50,847 nucleotides of DNA from Maritimibacter alkaliphilus HTCC2654 (GTDB lineage Bacteria > Pseudomonadota > Alphaproteobacteria > Rhodobacterales > Rhodobacteraceae): positions 1 to 50,847 of the forward strand of contig NZ_CH902580.1 of the NCBI RefSeq assembly GCF_000152805.1, given 5' to 3'. The notes under the pieces are model-generated. The model was not told the DNA's origin. It did not search any database and saw only the letters and a list, made by a program, of their open reading frames with translations. The position numbers were made by a program, and so were the translations under genes. Shown here piece by piece: positions 31,499 to 41,006 of this stretch. Each line of letters begins with the position of its first letter. Positions within the stretch are counted from its first letter, which is position 1.

Positions 31499-32614
31499 AT
31501 GGGACCGCTCTCAGGATTGAAAATCGTCGAATTCGGCGCCATCGGCCCCGGGCCGTTCTGCGCGATGCTGATGGCCGATCTGGGCGCGACTGTCATTCGG
31601 CTGGAGCGCAAGCAGGATGCCGGCCTCGGCGTCAAACGGGACCTGCGCTTCGACCTTACGAAACGCAACCGCCCCATGATCGCCCTCGACCTCAAGTCGC
31701 CCGAAGACCGGGACTCTGCGCTCGAACTCGTCTCGGGGGCCGATGCCCTGATCGAAGGGTTCAGACCAGGCGCGATGGAGCGGCTGAGGCTGGGTCCCGA
31801 CGACTGTCTCGCGGCCAATCCGGCACTCATCTATGGCCGCATGACCGGCTGGGGCCAGACCGGGCCGCTGGCCCAGACCGTCGGGCATGACATCAATTAC
31901 CTCGCCCTGTCGGGAGCCCTCTCCATGATCGGCTCCAAGGCCCAGGGACCGGCGATTCCCCTGAACCTCGTCTCCGACCTCGGCGGCGGTGCGCTTTACC
32001 TCGCGTTCGGCATGCTTGCCGCCGTGATGCACGCTCGCGAGACCGGCGAGGGTCAGGTGGTGGATGCCGCCATCCTCGACGGGGTCGGATCGCTTCTGAC
32101 AACCTTCCACGGCTTTCGCGCCTCGGGCCTCTGGACCGACGATTACGAAAGCAATTTCATCGACGGCGGCGCACCGTGGTATGCCTGCTACAAGACGCTG
32201 GACGGAAAATACGTCTCGGTCGGCGCGGTGGAACGCAAGTTCTACGCCCAGTTGCTCGATGGCATGGGGCTCGATGCGTCCTACCTCGACCGGCAGATGG
32301 ACAAGGCAACCTGGCCCGAGCAAAAGCGGGTGTTCGCACAGATTTTCGCCCGCAAGACCCGCGACGACTGGGACGCCGTCTTTGCCGGGCGCGAGGCCTG
32401 TTATGCCCCGGTCCTCGACATGGACGAGGCGCTGACGCACCCGCAGGTGACCGAACGCGACGGCGTCGTCCACGTGGAGGGGATTGCACAAACCGCCCCT
32501 GCCCCGCGGTTCAGCAAGAGCCAGCCGGACACGCCCAGACCGCCAAGCGCACCCGACCCCGATCTGGCCACGCGCCTGCGTGCCCAGGGTTGGGCTGCCT
32601 TGGTGACATCCTGA
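31499..32614 (+). CDS. mcr: Alpha-methylacyl-CoA racemase
   Basis: 371 aa from ATG 31499 (GAAAGGAAC upstream; GTG 31496 is an alternative). CaiB/BaiF fold but with the racemase signature: GHDINYLALSG gives H130, LVSDLGGG gives D160 and GAVERKFYA gives E245, matching His126, Asp156 and Glu241 of the well-studied mycobacterial MCR with a constant offset of four. TGEGQVVDAAILDG also follows the racemase pattern. It interconverts 2R and 2S 2-methylacyl-CoA epimers so that stereospecific acyl-CoA dehydrogenases can act. Its presence implies an alpha-methyl-branched acyl-CoA intermediate in this island. Confidence 0.88.
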   Translation: MGPLSGLKIVEFGAIGPGPFCAMLMADLGATVIRLERKQDAGLGVKRDLRFDLTKRNRPMIALDLKSPEDRDSALELVSGADALIEGFRPGAMERLRLGPDDCLAANPALIYGRMTGWGQTGPLAQTVGHDINYLALSGALSMIGSKAQGPAIPLNLVSDLGGGALYLAFGMLAAVMHARETGEGQVVDAAILDGVGSLLTTFHGFRASGLWTDDYESNFIDGGAPWYACYKTLDGKYVSVGAVERKFYAQLLDGMGLDASYLDRQMDKATWPEQKRVFAQIFARKTRDDWDAVFAGREACYAPVLDMDEALTHPQVTERDGVVHVEGIAQTAPAPRFSKSQPDTPRPPSAPDPDLATRLRAQGWAALVTS

Positions 32615-32662
32615 CCATAGCCCCCCGGGGCCCAATAACCCGATACGTGAGAGGAGCGCGTT

Positions 32663-33784
32663 TTGACCCAACACACCCCCACCCGCCCGCTGGAAGGCCT
32701 GCGCGTCGTCGACTTCTCGACGCTCGTCGCTGGTCCCTATTGTAGCCGATACCTTTCGGATCTCGGCGCCGAGGTCATCAAGATCGAAAGCGCCGAGGGT
32801 GATTACATGCGCTCGCAGGCGCCCCTGCGCGATGGGATGAGCACGTACTTCGGGCAGGTCAACTGTGGTAAGAAAAGCGTCGTCGCGAACCTCAAGGACT
32901 CCGAAATGCTGGCCGATGTGAAGCGGCTCATCGACACCGCCGACATTGTGATCGAGAATTTCCGCCCCGGCGTCATGACCCGCTTCGGGCTGGATTTCGA
33001 AACCCTGTCGGACAGCAATCCGGGGCTGATCTATTGCGCGGTGTCGGGCTACGGCCAGACCGGTCCGGGGGCCGAGCGCCCCGCCTATGCGCAGAACGTC
33101 CATGCCTCGTCCGGCCACGATCTCACGCTCCTGCGTTATCAGGACGAACTGACCCGGCCCGCCAACAGCGTGCTGTTCTATGCCGACATCCTCGCCGCGA
33201 TCTACGCCCTCAGCGCCGTCAACACGGCCCTTTACAGCCGGGAAAAGACCGGGCGCGGGCAGCATATCGACGTGTCGCTGATGGAAAGCGTGGTCAACCT
33301 CATGCCCTATGACGTGCAGGAGGCGCAGTTCCCGGCCAAGATTTCGCGCCCGGTCTACAAGCCGTCGCGCACCACCGACGGCTTCGTCATCATCATGCCC
33401 AACACCCAGCGCAACTTTGAAATGCTGGCACGGGCGACGGGCCACGACGAATGGATCACGGATCCGCGCTTTGCCACGGTCGAGGCGCGTTACAACAACT
33501 TCCCCGAACTGCTCGCCACAATCGAGGGCTGGACGATCCAGCGCAGCTCCGAGGAGTGCGAGCGCATCCTCTCGGCGGCTTCGGTCCCCTGTGGCCGCTA
33601 CCGCACGGTCGCCGAAGCATTGGAGGACCCGCAACTCAAACACCGCGAAGCGTTCCAGACGGTCACCGACCGGGCGGGCGACTACCTCGTCACCAACCTG
33701 CCGTTCAAGATGTCGGGCGGCACCGTGTCCGCCGTGCCCACCGTGTCTGAACTGGGGGAGTATAAACTCTCGGATTTCCTCTGA
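32663..33784 (+). CDS. Class III CoA-transferase (CaiB/BaiF family)
   Basis: 373 aa. The start is TTG 32663 (MTQHTPTRPLEGLRVVDFST) behind GAGAGGAGCG; no nearer ATG fits. DLGAEVIKIESAEGDYM, ENFRPGVMTRFGLDF, then FYADILAAIYALSA with catalytic D175 and TGRGQHIDVSLME. Close paralogue of the enzyme at 23577. It follows the racemase gene by 48 nt, so the pair is co-transcribed and ends at the terminator at 33825. Acceptor acid unknown. Confidence 0.92.
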   Translation: MTQHTPTRPLEGLRVVDFSTLVAGPYCSRYLSDLGAEVIKIESAEGDYMRSQAPLRDGMSTYFGQVNCGKKSVVANLKDSEMLADVKRLIDTADIVIENFRPGVMTRFGLDFETLSDSNPGLIYCAVSGYGQTGPGAERPAYAQNVHASSGHDLTLLRYQDELTRPANSVLFYADILAAIYALSAVNTALYSREKTGRGQHIDVSLMESVVNLMPYDVQEAQFPAKISRPVYKPSRTTDGFVIIMPNTQRNFEMLARATGHDEWITDPRFATVEARYNNFPELLATIEGWTIQRSSEECERILSAASVPCGRYRTVAEALEDPQLKHREAFQTVTDRAGDYLVTNLPFKMSGGTVSAVPTVSELGEYKLSDFL

Positions 33785-33824
33785 GCCGAGCTCGCGGGCC
33801 CTGGCAGGGTCCCCGAGAAAATTT

Positions 33825-33855
33825 GGCCCGCGCCTTGATCCGGCGCGGGCCTTTT
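33825..33855. terminator. Bidirectional terminator between CoA-transferase and TRAP permease genes
   Basis: GGCCCGCGCC (33825-33834), loop TTGATCC, GGCGCGGGCC (33842-33851) then TTTT; the other side carries AAATTT. It separates the convergent genes ending at 33784 (+) and 33875 (-). Confidence 0.85.
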
Positions 33856-33874
33856 CGTGTCTGTTACTCTCGGT

Positions 33875-35185
33875 TCAGCGCATCAGGTTCGGCAGGAACA
33901 GCGTGACCTGCGGAAAGGCGATCAGGATCGCCATGACCACGACTTCAGCCAACAGGAACCACGTCACGCCCTTGAAGATCTGCACCAGTCGCACGTCGTC
34001 GCCGACGACCCCCTTCATGACAAAGACGTTCAACCCCACAGGGGGCGTCAGCATCCCGATCTCGATGAACTTCACGAGGATGATCCCCATCCAGACGATG
34101 TTCATGTCGGCCGAGGCGAAGACCGGCAAAAGCACCGGCAGAGTCAGAAGCAGCACACCCAGAGGGTCGAGGAAGCAGCCCAGCAGGATGTAGACAACCG
34201 CGATCGACAGGATGATCGAAAGCTGGCTCGCGCCGCCCGCCGCGATCAGGTCGGACAGGATGTTCGGAATGCCCGAAAACGCAAGGAACCGGGTGAAAAG
34301 CGCAGCCCCGACGGCGATTAGGATCAGGCTCGCGGTTGTCGTGGCGGCCTCTTTCAGGCTGCTCCAGAGCATCGAGAGCGAAAACGTGCGCTGGATCATC
34401 GCGACGATGATGGCCAGCACGACGCCTGCGGCACCGGATTCCGTTGCGGTCATGAACCCGCTGTAAATCCCGCCGATGACCCCCAGCACCAGCACCGGCA
34501 AGGGCCAGATGGGGGCGAGCAGCCGCATGTGTCCGGCAAAGCCGACCCGTTCGATGGACTGGCGCGGGGCGAGGGCCGGGTTCAGCTTGACCCGCAGCAC
34601 AATGAGCGTGGCATAGGCAAAGGCCGTCAGAAGCCCCGGAATGATCCCCGCGATCAGCACCTGACCGACGGGGGCCTGCGCGAAAATGGCAAAGAGCACG
34701 ACGATGATACTGGGCGGGATCACTGCGCCGAGCGTGCCCACCGCGCTCGCCACCCCGGTCGCGAGACCCGGGTTATACCCGCTCTTGAGCATTTCCGGCA
34801 CCGCGATCCGCCCCAGCGTTGCGGTCGTCGCCATGCTCGACCCGCTGGCCGCGGCAAAACCGGCACCCGCAAAGTTCGTGGCGACCGCCAGTCCGCCGGG
34901 CAGCCAGCCAAGCCAGACCCGCATCGCTGCATAAAGGCTTGTGGTCATGCCCGAATTCGCGACGATCGTGCCCATGAGCAGGAACATCGGGATCGCGGAC
35001 AGCGTCCAGTGTGCCGTGAAATCGTAAGGGATGCCCTTCAACGCGCCCATTGCGCCATTGAAACCCCGGATCATCCAGAGCCCGAGGAGCGACACGAGAG
35101 ATAGTGCGATGCCGACCGGCACACGGATGCCCAGAAGGACGATCAGGCTGACCATCCCGATGATGCCAATGGTTCCCGGTTCCAT
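33875..35185 (-). CDS. dctM: TRAP transporter large permease subunit (DctM family), second system
   Basis: 436 aa, about 12 spans. Typical motifs are IPMFLLMGTIVANSGMTTSL, FAAASGSSMATTATLGRIAVP, AVIPPSIIVVLFAIFAQAPV, GCFLDPLGVLLLTLPVLLPV and TPPVGLNVFVMKGVVGDD. Starts one base after the dctQ stop. The adjacent binding-protein gene is missing; the DctP-type protein at 29085 is the nearest candidate partner. Imports a carboxylate, probably under the same regulation as the racemase/CoA-transferase genes. Confidence 0.93.
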   Translation of the reverse strand: MEPGTIGIIGMVSLIVLLGIRVPVGIALSLVSLLGLWMIRGFNGAMGALKGIPYDFTAHWTLSAIPMFLLMGTIVANSGMTTSLYAAMRVWLGWLPGGLAVATNFAGAGFAAASGSSMATTATLGRIAVPEMLKSGYNPGLATGVASAVGTLGAVIPPSIIVVLFAIFAQAPVGQVLIAGIIPGLLTAFAYATLIVLRVKLNPALAPRQSIERVGFAGHMRLLAPIWPLPVLVLGVIGGIYSGFMTATESGAAGVVLAIIVAMIQRTFSLSMLWSSLKEAATTTASLILIAVGAALFTRFLAFSGIPNILSDLIAAGGASQLSIILSIAVVYILLGCFLDPLGVLLLTLPVLLPVFASADMNIVWMGIILVKFIEIGMLTPPVGLNVFVMKGVVGDDVRLVQIFKGVTWFLLAEVVVMAILIAFPQVTLFLPNLMR

Positions 35186-35186
35186 G

Positions 35187-35735
35187 TCAGACGCTCTCCC
35201 TGTTCTGGCCGATCAACTGGGCGACGCTCCGGTCCTCGCCCCGGGACAGCGCCACGAAGAGCCGCAGGATCTGCGCCAGCAGGACAAGGCAGAACACCAC
35301 GCCCGCCACCACGAGAATCCAGTTCGACGGCCAGGTCGCGAGGTTGAAGAACTGGGTCAGCGTATAGGCTCCGACCCGCGTCTTCTCGAGCGCGGATAGG
35401 GTCGAGGCCCAGGTGAACGCCACGCCGTAGAACAGCGTGATGATCAGGGCCACGCACTCCACGATCATGCGCACCCTTGAGCCGGCCCCGTGAACCAGGA
35501 TGTCGACCGACACATTGTGATCGCGCATCTGCGCGTAACCGAGCGCAAGGAACGAGGCGGCGACCATGTAGTAATAGGTGCCGAATTCCAGCGTTGCCGC
35601 GATCGGGGCGTTAAAGAACGAACGGCTGACGACATCGGCCGTGACGTGAAACGCCATCAGCAGCAAAAGCACCGCCGAGAGCCATAAGGTTAGTCGCGCA
35701 AGCGTGGATGCCATCGCGTCGATCAGGTCTATCAC
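35187..35735 (-). CDS. dctQ: TRAP transporter small membrane subunit (DctQ family), second system
   Basis: 182 aa, with GTG 35735 as start (MIDLIDAMASTLARLTLWLS) because GGGAGG lies 5 nt upstream; longer frames to 36041 overlap the divergent gene and are not real. Four spans, and the linking segment DVVSRSFFNAPIAATLEFGTYYY is the DctQ signature between spans 1 and 2. Ends one base before dctM. Shares a 234-bp promoter region with the HIBADH-like gene at 35970. Confidence 0.88.
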   Translation of the reverse strand: MIDLIDAMASTLARLTLWLSAVLLLLMAFHVTADVVSRSFFNAPIAATLEFGTYYYMVAASFLALGYAQMRDHNVSVDILVHGAGSRVRMIVECVALIITLFYGVAFTWASTLSALEKTRVGAYTLTQFFNLATWPSNWILVVAGVVFCLVLLAQILRLFVALSRGEDRSVAQLIGQNRESV

Positions 35736-35969
35736 GGAATCCTCCCTGTTCCTCGCAACCGTTCCCGGCGGCCCCGCAGGACCGCGCGAAAACGGAAGTG
35801 TTGACGATACCCTGCACGCACCCTTGGGGCCACGTCCAATACTCAACCCTATGGGTGCGAGACCAATGTTATATCCTTGGCTCGCGATATAGCGCGCAAC
35901 GTGAATAGTCTTGGTCGGCTCAAGGGGGACTCGCTTAGGTTTTTCGAAACTCGGGACGGAGGCAGCCAC

Positions 35970-36851
35970 ATGCGCGTCGGCTTTGCGGGACTTGGAAACA
36001 TCGGCGCGCTCATGGCGTGGCGGTTGCAGGAACGTGGCCACGATCTTGTCGTCTGGAACCGGTCACAGGCCAAAACCCAGTCGTTTCGAGACGCCGGGGT
36101 TCCGGTGGCACCTTCGCCCGCCGATCTGGCGCGACAGGTCGATGTGCTCTGTCTGTGTGTCACGGACGCCAAGGCGCTCGACGCCGTGCTGTTCGGGTCC
36201 GATGGCATCGTTGGCGCGGGAAGGGTGCCTGCCATGATCGTCGATCACTCCACCGTTCCGCCGGACGCGACCCGGCAGATCGCGGCCCGGGTCCGGGCGG
36301 AAGCCGGGGCCGCCTGGGTGGATGCACCGGTGTCCGGCGGTCTCGCGGGGGCCGCCGCTGGTCAGCTTGCCATTTTCGTCGGCGGCGAAGACGCTGATGT
36401 GACCCGCGCATGGCCCGTGTTGACGACGCTCGGCACGACCGTCACCCATCTTGGCCCCACCGGCAGCGGTCAGGTCGCAAAGGCCTGCAATCAGGTGATC
36501 GGCTTCCTGTCTTTTGCCGCGCTGGCCGAGGCGCTGGCACTCGCCGCCCGCTATGACATTGCGCCCCGGGATCTGGCCGTAGCCCTGACCGGCGGCTTTG
36601 CGGACACGCCCGTCTTGCGGGAATGGATGCGCGTGATCGACAGCGACGAACGCCTGATCGGCCCCGCTCTGCACACCGAAGCGATCCTCGGCCACCTCTC
36701 CGGCACACAGATGCCAGACTCTGACGGTCCGAGTCCCGCAAACCTCGCCAAGGACCTCGGGATCATCGCCGATCTCGCGCAGGCGGCGGACCTTCGGATG
36801 CCCCTCGTCCAGACGATGGGCGCGCTCATGGCAGAAATCCGGGCGCGCTGA
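35970..36851 (+). CDS. 3-hydroxyisobutyrate dehydrogenase-family oxidoreductase
   Basis: 293 aa, ATG 35970 after GGAGGCAGC. NAD(P)-binding GFAGLGNIG (4-12), substrate motif DAPVSGG (118-124) and catalytic K171 in GSGQVAKACNQVI, then the all-alpha C-domain. This beta-hydroxyacid dehydrogenase family includes 3-hydroxyisobutyrate and tartronate-semialdehyde enzymes; residues that would separate these are not decisive here. In a cluster with an alpha-methylacyl racemase and hydratases, oxidation of a 3-hydroxy-2-methyl acid is plausible. One base separates it from the hydratase gene. Confidence 0.88.
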   Translation: MRVGFAGLGNIGALMAWRLQERGHDLVVWNRSQAKTQSFRDAGVPVAPSPADLARQVDVLCLCVTDAKALDAVLFGSDGIVGAGRVPAMIVDHSTVPPDATRQIAARVRAEAGAAWVDAPVSGGLAGAAAGQLAIFVGGEDADVTRAWPVLTTLGTTVTHLGPTGSGQVAKACNQVIGFLSFAALAEALALAARYDIAPRDLAVALTGGFADTPVLREWMRVIDSDERLIGPALHTEAILGHLSGTQMPDSDGPSPANLAKDLGIIADLAQAADLRMPLVQTMGALMAEIRAR

Positions 36852-36852
36852 G

Positions 36853-37718
36853 ATGGGGTTCAACCGCGACAGGCTCCAAACTCTGGTCTTTCCCCCCGTT
36901 GTCCGCACGGTCACGCAGCAGGACGCGCTCCTCTATGCGGTGGCGCTTGGCCTTGGCCGCGACCCGACGGATACGGACGACCTGCCCTATGTCTACGAGG
37001 ACAGACAGGCGATCCTGCCGACGATTGCCGCCACGCTCTGCACCCCCGGCCACTGGGTCGCGGACCCCGACCTCGGGATCGACGCCGACAGCGTTCTACA
37101 CGGGGAACAGGCCATTCAGTTTCACCGCAGGATTCCACTGGACGAACCGCTGACCGGACACAGCCGCGTCGCGAACCTCTGGGACAAGGGGCCGGGCAAG
37201 GGCGCGCTGGTCGAGATCGAGTGCCGCGTGACCGACACGCAGGACCGCCCGGTCTGGACCGTGAACCGCACCGCCTATCTGCGCGGCGAGGGCGGCTTTG
37301 GCGGTCGGCGTCAGCCACCTGCCCCGGTCTGGGCGTTGCCCGACCGCGCCCCGGACCTCACACGCGACATGCCCACCGGGCCGCATCAGGCGCTGCTCTA
37401 CCGCCTGACCGGCGACATGAACCCGGTCCATGCCGATCCCGCCGTCGCCGCAGCCGTGGGTTTTGACCGGCCGATCCTGCACGGGCTTTGCACCTACGGC
37501 ATCGCCGGGCACGCGCTCCTGCACGGGGTCTGCGACGACGAACCCGCGCGCATGGGGGCGCTGTCGCTCAGGTTCTCCGCCCCAGCCTTTCCCGGCGACA
37601 CGATCCGCACCGAAATCTGGCGCACGGGATCCGGTGCCCTGTTTCGCTGCCGGGCGGTCGAACGCGACGTGCAGATCACCACGAACGGAACATTAACTTT
37701 TTCGAAAGGGCCCCTTCC

Positions 37719-37722
<4 letters not shown>
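36853..37722 (+). CDS. MaoC-type (R)-specific enoyl-CoA hydratase, double hot-dog
   Basis: 289 aa, the length of the two-hot-dog hydratase 2 proteins (peroxisomal MFE-2 type). The C-terminal half holds the hydratase motif YRLTGDMNPVHADP with D188, N190 and H193, followed by GFDRPILHGLCTYG. The N-terminal hot dog is degenerate and binds the acyl chain in family structures. Adds water to 2-enoyl-CoA to give (3R)-hydroxyacyl-CoA, suited to bulky or branched chains. Paralogue of the gene at 49023. Overlaps the next gene by ATGA. Confidence 0.92.
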
Positions 37723-38489
<767 letters not shown>

Positions 38490-38508
38490 GTTTTTCGGAC
38501 GGGACGTT

Positions 38509-38556
38509 CTTACCATTGACAGCACAGCTGAACAATTTCTAAATGGTAAGACCAAT
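38509..38556. promoter_or_regulatory. Putative GntR/FCD operator with distal half-site before the dehydrogenase operon
   Basis: AATGGTAAGACCAAT (38542-38556) has the full TGGT-N3-ACCA core. CTTACCATT at 38509-38517 is the exact inverse of AATGGTAAG at 38542-38550, 33 bp apart (about three helical turns), which would allow a regulator dimer pair to bind cooperatively. About 90 bp before the first gene of the 38644-43330 unit. Confidence 0.6.
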
Positions 38557-38643
38557 ATAATGATTACGCGCAGAGTCGCCTTTGTGCGCTTGGAGGATGT
38601 GACGTGACCGACATTCAGACCACTTGGCCCCGGAGTTCGTGAA

Positions 38644-39891
38644 GTGAGAGACCAAGGTGCACGCGACTTTCAGGACGAACGCGACCACATCGACTTTTTG
38701 CTGGACGATGAATTGCGCGCATTCCGCAGGGATGTGCGGGCCTTTCTGCGCGATGCCGTCCCGCAAGAGACACGCGACCGAATCGACCGGGGCTATGCTG
38801 CGACCAAGCCCGAGATCGTCGATTTCCTCGCAAAACTGTCGGCCAAGGGCTGGGTCGCCCCGGCCTGGCCCGCTGAATATGGGGGGCCCGGCTGGACCCA
38901 ACTCCAGCGTATGGTCTATTCGACTGAACTGGCGCGCAACGCAGCACCCAGTATCCCGCCTTTCGGCGTGTCGATGATCGGCCCGGTGCTCTACACCTTC
39001 GGGACGCAGGCGCAGAAGGACAAGTATCTGCCCGGCATCCTGTCGGGCGAGGATTTCTGGTGTCAGGGCTTTTCCGAACCCGGCTCCGGCTCGGACCTCG
39101 CAAGCCTTCGGACCAAGGCCGAGGACAAGGGCGACCATTACCTGCTCAACGGCCAGAAAATCTGGACGTCCAAGGCGCAATACGCCGACCGCATCTTTCT
39201 GCTCGCCCGCACCGACGAGGCCCCGCGCAAGCAGGGCGGCATCTCGATGTTCGTGCTCGACATGGACACGCCCGGCATCGTGGTCAAACCGATCATCTCG
39301 ATCGACATGAACCATTCGCTAAACGAGGTCTTTTTCGAGGACGTGAAAATCCCCGCCGACGGGCTGGTGGGTGAACGCGGCAAGGGCTGGGACTACGCCA
39401 AGTTCCTGCTCGGCAATGAACGCACCGGGATCACCAACGTGGGCCGCTGCCGCCGTCAGGTCGAACGCCTGAAACGTCTGGCCCGCGCCGACCTGATCCC
39501 CGGTGTCGATCTGTCCAAGGATGGCGCTTTCCTGCGCGACTTGGCCCGGGTCGAGGCCGACCTCACCGCGCTCGAAATCTCGGAAATCCGCATCCTGTCG
39601 CAGGGCAAGAACGGCCCCTCGGCGATGACCGGTCCCTCGGTCTTGAAACTCGCCAGCGCCCAGATTCAACAGACCCTCGCCGAGCTGATCGTCTCGACGC
39701 TGGGCCACTACGCTGCCGGGCGCGGCGCGGAGTTCATCGACGCTTTCGACGACCTCGGTGGGCTGCCACCCGACTTTGTGGACGGGGCACTCAACGAATA
39801 TCTCTTCGGTCGCGCAGTCTCGATCTACGGCGGCACCAACCAGATACAGCGCGACATTCTTGCCCGCGCTGCGCTGGAGACACGGCCATGA
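38644..39891 (+). CDS. Acyl-CoA dehydrogenase, alpha subunit of a probable heteromer
   Basis: 415 aa from GTG 38644; the first 20 residues are polar and the true start may differ slightly. FAD/substrate loop GFSEPGSGSDLAS, INGQKIWTSKAQYADRI-type middle domain and IYGGTNQIQRDILAR at the end. The canonical base of IYEGT is replaced by Gly (G396). In actinobacterial steroid catabolism the FadE/ChsE pairs form alpha2beta2 enzymes with the base elsewhere or on one subunit; the next gene, overlapping by ATGA, encodes a divergent second dehydrogenase subunit, which supports the same organisation here. Suited to large cyclic or branched acyl-CoA. Confidence 0.87.
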   Translation: MRDQGARDFQDERDHIDFLLDDELRAFRRDVRAFLRDAVPQETRDRIDRGYAATKPEIVDFLAKLSAKGWVAPAWPAEYGGPGWTQLQRMVYSTELARNAAPSIPPFGVSMIGPVLYTFGTQAQKDKYLPGILSGEDFWCQGFSEPGSGSDLASLRTKAEDKGDHYLLNGQKIWTSKAQYADRIFLLARTDEAPRKQGGISMFVLDMDTPGIVVKPIISIDMNHSLNEVFFEDVKIPADGLVGERGKGWDYAKFLLGNERTGITNVGRCRRQVERLKRLARADLIPGVDLSKDGAFLRDLARVEADLTALEISEIRILSQGKNGPSAMTGPSVLKLASAQIQQTLAELIVSTLGHYAAGRGAEFIDAFDDLGGLPPDFVDGALNEYLFGRAVSIYGGTNQIQRDILARAALETRP

Positions 39892-41006
39892 CTTTCCTCG
39901 AACATCTCACTCCTTCGGACGAAACCGGCATGATCCGCGAGTCGGCCGAGAAATGGACCGGCGGCATTTCGGACAGCGACGTGCGCGCGTCGAAGGGCTT
40001 TTCCTCGACCCGTTGGGCTGACATGGCCGAGATGGGCTGGCACGGGCTGTTGGCCGATCCCGACCACGGTGGTCTTGGGCTTGGCCCCGCCGCCCTGTCG
40101 CTTCTGTGTCAGGCCATCGGTCGTGCGCGCCTGCCCGAACCCTTTGTGGCCAGTTCCGTCGTCTGCGTCGGCACGCTCACTTCGATCGGTCAGGATGTGA
40201 CCGCGCTGGTCGACGGCTCGACCATCGCGGCGCCCGCGGGTTTCGGTCTGCCCTGTGACGGCGTCTCATCCACCATCACGGCCAGCGCCGGAGCGGGCGG
40301 TCATCACCTGACTGGCACGCTCGGCATCTGCGAGGCAGGCCCCGATACGACCGAATTCCTCGTCGCCACCAAGCGGGCCGAAGCGCTCTATCGACTGCCC
40401 CGAACGACCGAGGGTCTGACCGTGAGGCCCTATGGCGCCATCGACGGCCGCCCGCTCGCGCGGCTCGCCTTTGACTGCGTAGTGCCCGCCGAAGCCCTTA
40501 TCACCAGCGGCAATGCCGCCCGCGCGGCGATTCGGCGCGGTAATGCGCTGGCCGTCAGTGCGCTGACCGCCGATGCCACCGGCACAATCGAAAAGGCCAT
40601 CGACCTGACCACCGCCTATATCGACGAGCGCAACCAGTTCGGCCAGCCGCTAGCCGCCTTTCAGGCGCTGCGCCACATGGTCGCCGATCGGCTGGTCGAG
40701 CTCGAGGCCGCCCGCAGCATGACCGACCTCGCCGCCTTTGCGGCAGAGGATGCAGGCGACGCGGGCGACCCGAAACAACTGCACGACCGCGTGCGCGCCC
40801 GGATCTGCCGCGCGGCTCAGACCGTCGGGCAGACCGCCATTCAATTGCACGGAGGCATGGGCATGACCGACGAAATGGCCATCGGCCACTACTTCCGCCG
40901 ACTGATTTTCCTTCAGGCCATGATGGGACAAGAGGCGGGCGCACTGCGCGACCGCGCCGCCACGCTGGCCGCGGACATCGAGATGCAGCGCGAGGTGGTC
41001 CAATGA
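39888..41006 (+). CDS. Acyl-CoA dehydrogenase-like beta subunit
   Basis: 372 aa, ATGA overlap with the alpha subunit gene. Shorter and more divergent than canonical dehydrogenases: the N-domain has AEMGWHGLLADPDHGGLGLG, the middle domain is weakly conserved and lacks the TEPxxGSD loop, and the C-domain keeps YIDERNQFGQPLAAFQALRH and QLHGGMGMTDEMAIGHYFRR. That is the pattern of the FAD-poor partner subunit in heteromeric alpha2beta2 acyl-CoA dehydrogenases. No glutamate in an IYEGT-like motif is seen. Should assemble with the product of 38644 and deliver electrons to ETF. Confidence 0.85.
   Translation: MTFLEHLTPSDETGMIRESAEKWTGGISDSDVRASKGFSSTRWADMAEMGWHGLLADPDHGGLGLGPAALSLLCQAIGRARLPEPFVASSVVCVGTLTSIGQDVTALVDGSTIAAPAGFGLPCDGVSSTITASAGAGGHHLTGTLGICEAGPDTTEFLVATKRAEALYRLPRTTEGLTVRPYGAIDGRPLARLAFDCVVPAEALITSGNAARAAIRRGNALAVSALTADATGTIEKAIDLTTAYIDERNQFGQPLAAFQALRHMVADRLVELEAARSMTDLAAFAAEDAGDAGDPKQLHDRVRARICRAAQTVGQTAIQLHGGMGMTDEMAIGHYFRRLIFLQAMMGQEAGALRDRAATLAADIEMQREVVQ

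Noticed and set aside
31511-33643. A 710-codon minus-strand frame opposite the racemase and CoA-transferase genes
   Set aside because: High-GC shadow; the racemase triad and CoA-transferase Asp are read on the plus strand.
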